From Kineosporiaceae bacterium (lineage in GTDB: Bacteria > Actinomycetota > Actinomycetes > Actinomycetales > Angustibacteraceae): a stretch of DNA of 8,141 nucleotides. The notes under the pieces were generated by a model that was given only the letters and a program-made list of their open reading frames with translations, did not search any database and had not been told where the DNA came from. Numbering within the stretch: position 1 is the first letter of the stretch; each line of letters opens with the position of its first letter. Where the stretch lies: positions 1-8,141 of the forward strand of contig DAIETC010000050.1 of NCBI GenBank assembly GCA_027345905.1, read 5' to 3'. This document shows, piece by piece, positions 6,906-8,141 of the stretch. Position numbers and translations under genes: made by a program.

Positions 6906-7657
6906 CTGTGACCGGGCAGCGCAGGACATCGCGCTCGAACCCCCCCTCGAGCAGCAGAGCGCGTTTTGCTGATCGGGCGCGGTCGGCGCGCTGGGCCAGA
7001 AGCCGCCCCGTTCTTGGGGCGATCGCGGTGAGCCTGGTCATCGCCGCACTGGCCGCCTTCGTCTACGCCGGCCCGCTTCTGGTGCTTCGCGAGGTCGCGG
7101 TCAGTGGCGTCCCCGCCTCGCTGGGCGCGCAGGTGCGAGCAGCGGCCGCGGCACCCATGAACGAGCCCCTGGCTCAGCTGAACACCGCGGCCATCGCTGC
7201 CCGGGTGCGCGCGCTCCCGTTCGTCGAGGGTGTCAGTGTGCACCGGCAGTGGCCCTCCACGCTGGGTGTGCAGGTCCGAGCGCGCACGCCTGCAGCGCTG
7301 GTGCCCGACCCACCCAGCGGCTACGCGATCGTCGACAGTTCCGCGATCGCCTATGGCACCAGTGCGCGGCCACTACGGGGTGTCCCGATAATCACCGTCG
7401 ACCTGACACCTGCCAGTCGCCCCTCCCTGCTCGCGGCACTCACCGTCCTGGCTGCCTTGCCACCGGGCATTCGGTCAACGGTGCGTTCGGTCGCCGCCCG
7501 TTCCCCGAACGACGTACGGCTGCGCGTGGGTAAGACCACCGTCGTGTGGGGCGGTCCGGACCGAAGTGCGCGTAAAGCCAAGATTTACGCCGAGCTGCGC
7601 CGGACCCGCGCCAGCGTGTACGACCTCAGCTCGCCGGACACTCCCGTCCTGCGCTGA
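6902..7657 (+). CDS. ftsQ: Cell division protein FtsQ (DivIB type)
   Basis: FtsQ is a bitopic division protein that links early divisome components to the septal synthases. The product is 251 residues. ATG 6902 overlaps the murC stop (ATGA). The layout is family-typical: a basic, Ser/Arg-rich cytoplasmic N-terminus (about 1-35), one membrane segment (about 36-57, VLGAIAVSLVIAALAAFVYA), and then an external POTRA-like domain beginning LLVLREVAVSGV and continuing with a VRALPFVEGVSVHRQWPSTLGVQV segment split here only by description. The conserved P.V..V.V.R.WP.TL pattern is the clearest FtsQ mark. The beta domain ends with KAKIYAELRRTRASVYDLSS. The stop TGA 7655-7657 lies inside a 16-bp tandem repeat. 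Sequence similarity in this family is weak, so the call rests on architecture, the WP.TL pattern and position before ftsZ. Confidence 0.94.
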   Translation: MTVTGQRRTSRSNPPSSSRARFADRARSARWARSRPVLGAIAVSLVIAALAAFVYAGPLLVLREVAVSGVPASLGAQVRAAAAAPMNEPLAQLNTAAIAARVRALPFVEGVSVHRQWPSTLGVQVRARTPAALVPDPPSGYAIVDSSAIAYGTSARPLRGVPIITVDLTPASRPSLLAALTVLAALPPGIRSTVRSVAARSPNDVRLRVGKTTVVWGGPDRSARKAKIYAELRRTRASVYDLSSPDTPVLR

Positions 7658-7689
7658 GCGTCGACTGCGCTGAGCGTCGACTGCGCTGA
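7651..7689 (+). repeat. 16-bp tandem repeat x2.4 spanning the ftsQ stop codon
   Basis: GCGCTGAGCGTCGACT occurs at 7651-7666 and 7667-7682, with a 7-nt partial copy GCGCTGA at 7683-7689. Each copy contains a TGA. Since 16 is not a multiple of three, the TGAs at 7655, 7671 and 7687 fall in three different frames, so all forward frames are closed just after ftsQ. Confidence 0.9.
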
Positions 7690-7730
7690 CCCAGCTGAGG
7701 ACTGCACTGGGGAAGCTCACTGCCATGTTG

Positions 7731-7842
7731 GGTGGCCACTGGGGACCCCTTCGGCCTTGTGGTGGCCACTGGGGACCCCTACCGGCCTTGTGGTGGCCAC
7801 TGGGGACCCCTACCGGCCATGTGGTGGCCACTGGGGACCCCC
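7731..7842 (+). repeat. 31-bp tandem minisatellite, about 3.6 copies, upstream of ftsZ
   Basis: Copies start at 7731 (30 bp), 7761 (31 bp), 7792 (31 bp) and 7823 (partial, 20 bp). The invariant 19-bp core is GGTGGCCACTGGGGACCCC, followed by T in the first three copies and by an 11-bp tail close to ACCGGCCTTGT with small differences. The core contains the perfect 8-bp palindrome GTGGCCAC and the near-palindrome GGGGACCCC. Copies are directly adjacent with no unique spacers. Possible roles are a multi-site operator, an RNA structural element, an expanded minisatellite or a remnant of a transposon end with repeated transposase sites. The sequence alone does not decide. Confidence 0.92.
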
Positions 7843-7857
7843 GCTGCCGAGAGCGGG
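7840..7857 (+). terminator. Short hairpin after the minisatellite, possible weak terminator
   Basis: CCCGCT (7840-7845) pairs perfectly with AGCGGG (7852-7857) across a 6-nt loop. No T-run follows, so this is not a classic intrinsic terminator, though GC-rich hairpins without T-tracts are common at actinobacterial gene ends. Its place downstream of ftsQ and upstream of the candidate ftsZ promoter would suit a boundary that lowers read-through. Confidence 0.25.
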
Positions 7858-7911
7858 TGCGCGTGGACCGTGACATTGCCGCAGAAGGTCACGACACGCC
7901 GCCTTCGGTCG

Positions 7912-7940
7912 TTGTCCGGCGCCCCCTTCGCGCCTAGCGT
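7912..7940 (+). promoter_or_regulatory. Candidate sigma-A-type promoter for ftsZ
   Basis: TTGTCC (7912-7917) is followed, after exactly 17 nt, by TAGCGT (7935-7940). The -10 fits the actinobacterial TANNNT form and the -35 matches TTGACA at four of six positions. Transcription would begin near 7946-7948, giving an ftsZ leader of about 120 nt. It is the best-spaced hexamer pair I found in the gap. This is a match by eye, not a scored prediction. Confidence 0.45.
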
Positions 7941-7956
7941 CTCCCCCAGAACGAGG

Positions 7957-7987
7957 TTGACATAACTATAACCCTCCAGTTGAGGGT
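7957..7987 (+). promoter_or_regulatory. TTGACA box with adjoining inverted repeat ahead of ftsZ
   Basis: A perfect TTGACA (7957-7962) lies in an AT-rich patch (TAACTATAA) that stands out against the GC-rich background. Next comes the inverted repeat ACCCTC-CAGTT-GAGGGT (7971-7987). With TTGACA as -35, the only -10-like hexamer is GAGGGT (7982-7987) after a long 19-nt spacer, and it is the right arm of the inverted repeat. This could be a second ftsZ promoter with an overlapping operator, or a protein site downstream of the first promoter. The TATAAC at 7967 has no partner -35. Confidence 0.4.
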
Positions 7988-8055
7988 GAGGTTCTCCCAC
8001 CAGCAGATCCACGCACATCAGATTCACACCATCAGGCACCAACCAGGCACCAGGC

Positions 8056-8061
8056 GAGAGG
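8056..8061 (+). promoter_or_regulatory. Ribosome binding site of ftsZ
   Basis: GAGAGG at 8056-8061 lies 7 nt before GTG 8069, a normal SD spacing. It supports GTG 8069 as the ftsZ start and independent initiation, in contrast to the stop-start overlaps upstream. The leader just before it carries a small 11-nt-spaced direct repeat (CAGGCACCA at 8033 and 8044). Confidence 0.6.
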
Positions 8062-8068
8062 CATCGAC

Positions 8069-8141
8069 GTGGCAGCACCGCAGAACTACCTGGCCGTGAT
8101 CAAGGTCGTCGGCATCGGCGGCGGCGGCGTCAACGCGATCA
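8069..8141 (+). CDS. ftsZ: Cell division protein FtsZ, N-terminal fragment
   Basis: Only the first 24 codons are in the window. FtsZ is the tubulin-like GTPase that assembles the division ring and recruits the other division proteins, including FtsW and FtsQ encoded upstream. From GTG 8069 the product begins MAAPQNYLAVIKVVGIGGGG and continues VNAI. LAVIKVVGIGGGGVNA is the first beta strand and the first nucleotide-binding loop, and the MAAPQNYLAVIKV start is characteristic of actinobacterial FtsZ. The start is supported by GAGAGG 7 nt upstream and by this conserved N-terminus. The gene lies 411 nt after ftsQ with no ftsA, so it is probably driven mostly by its own promoters. The rest lies beyond the window. 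Confidence 0.97.
   Translation, partial: MAAPQNYLAVIKVVGIGGGGVNAI

Larger units (their letters stand above)
7658..8068 (+). other. ftsQ-ftsZ intergenic region, no gene
   Basis: This 411-nt gap holds no convincing coding sequence. From 5' to 3' it contains the rest of the 16-bp repeat, the 31-bp minisatellite (7731-7842), a short hairpin (7840-7857), a long-spaced inverted repeat (7869-7893), a candidate promoter (7912-7940), a TTGACA with an adjoining inverted repeat (7957-7987), a leader of about 80 nt and the ftsZ ribosome binding site. Actinobacteria lack ftsA, and in Streptomyces this gap is known to carry several ftsZ promoters, so a regulatory role is expected. The open frames across the minisatellite encode only GHWGP-type repeats on the + strand and GPQWPP-type repeats on the - strand, and are rejected as genes. 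Confidence 0.8.

Noticed and set aside
5085..6929. Long open frame on the - strand (614 codons) opposite murG, murC and the ftsQ start
   Set aside because: Same antisense shadow effect; composition is biased, no motifs are visible, and it crosses two gene junctions.
7731..7842. CRISPR array
   Set aside because: The copies are directly adjacent with a 31-bp period. The variable 11-bp part is nearly the same in each copy, so there are no unique spacers, and no cas gene is in view.
7725..7842. MraZ-type operator made of repeated TGGG/GTGG words
   Set aside because: MraZ boxes are closely spaced repeats upstream of mraZ at the start of the dcw cluster. Here the G-rich words recur every 31 bp in a larger repeat, and no mraZ is present.
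7725..7965. Two overlapping + strand open frames in the ftsQ-ftsZ gap
   Set aside because: They are translations of the 31-bp repeat (GHWGPL-type units) in different frames, without ribosome binding sites or conserved sequence.
7658..8068. A missing or degraded ftsA, or a small RNA or tRNA gene, between ftsQ and ftsZ
   Set aside because: Actinobacteria normally lack ftsA and no remnant motif is readable. No cloverleaf or other recognisable RNA fold was seen in the gap.
7779..8078. 99-codon open frame on the - strand running antisense across the ftsZ start
   Set aside because: It covers the ftsZ promoter region and start, ends in the repeat array, and shows no recognisable domain. An antisense transcript cannot be excluded but nothing supports one.

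Overview
The window is a continuous stretch of the division and cell wall (dcw) cluster of a high-GC Gram-positive bacterium. All genes lie on the + strand in the order murF (3' end only), mraY, murD, ftsW, murG, murC, ftsQ, ftsZ (5' end only). Four things point to Actinobacteria: strong G/C bias at third codon positions, frequent GTG starts with TGA stops throughout, no ftsA between ftsQ and ftsZ, and an FtsZ N-terminus and MraY/FtsW sequences of actinobacterial style. Some MurC details (a DDYAHNP-type motif) hint at a lineage outside the mycobacteria and streptomycetes, but I cannot name a genus from this window.

Layout: 1-330 is the C-terminal end of MurF. After 13 nt containing a good ribosome binding site comes mraY (344-1444). 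From there to ftsQ the genes are packed tightly: mraY/murD overlap by GTGA, murD/ftsW by TGATG, ftsW/murG by GTGA and murC/ftsQ by ATGA. Only murG/murC is separated, by about 46 nt. This suggests one translationally coupled transcript. A 411-nt gap (7658-8068) follows ftsQ. It holds a 16-bp tandem repeat over the ftsQ stop, a 31-bp minisatellite of nearly four copies, a short hairpin, a candidate promoter and two inverted repeats. ftsZ then begins at 8069.

Function: MurF, MurD and MurC are Mur ligases making UDP-MurNAc-pentapeptide. MraY moves that precursor onto undecaprenyl phosphate (lipid I), and MurG adds GlcNAc (lipid II). FtsW polymerises lipid II into septal glycan at the division site. 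FtsQ is a scaffold of the divisome and FtsZ is its cytoskeletal ring. The gene content is ordinary and I see no new biological system.

The unusual signal is the number of short tandem duplications in this otherwise conserved cluster: a 12-bp triplet in murD, two separate 15-bp repeats in murG, a 9-bp repeat before murC, an 18-bp repeat at the end of murC, a 16-bp repeat across the ftsQ stop, and the 31-bp array upstream of ftsZ. All repeats within coding sequence keep the frame. MurC also carries two substitutions in signature motifs, and the ftsQ-ftsZ gap looks like a dedicated ftsZ regulatory region.
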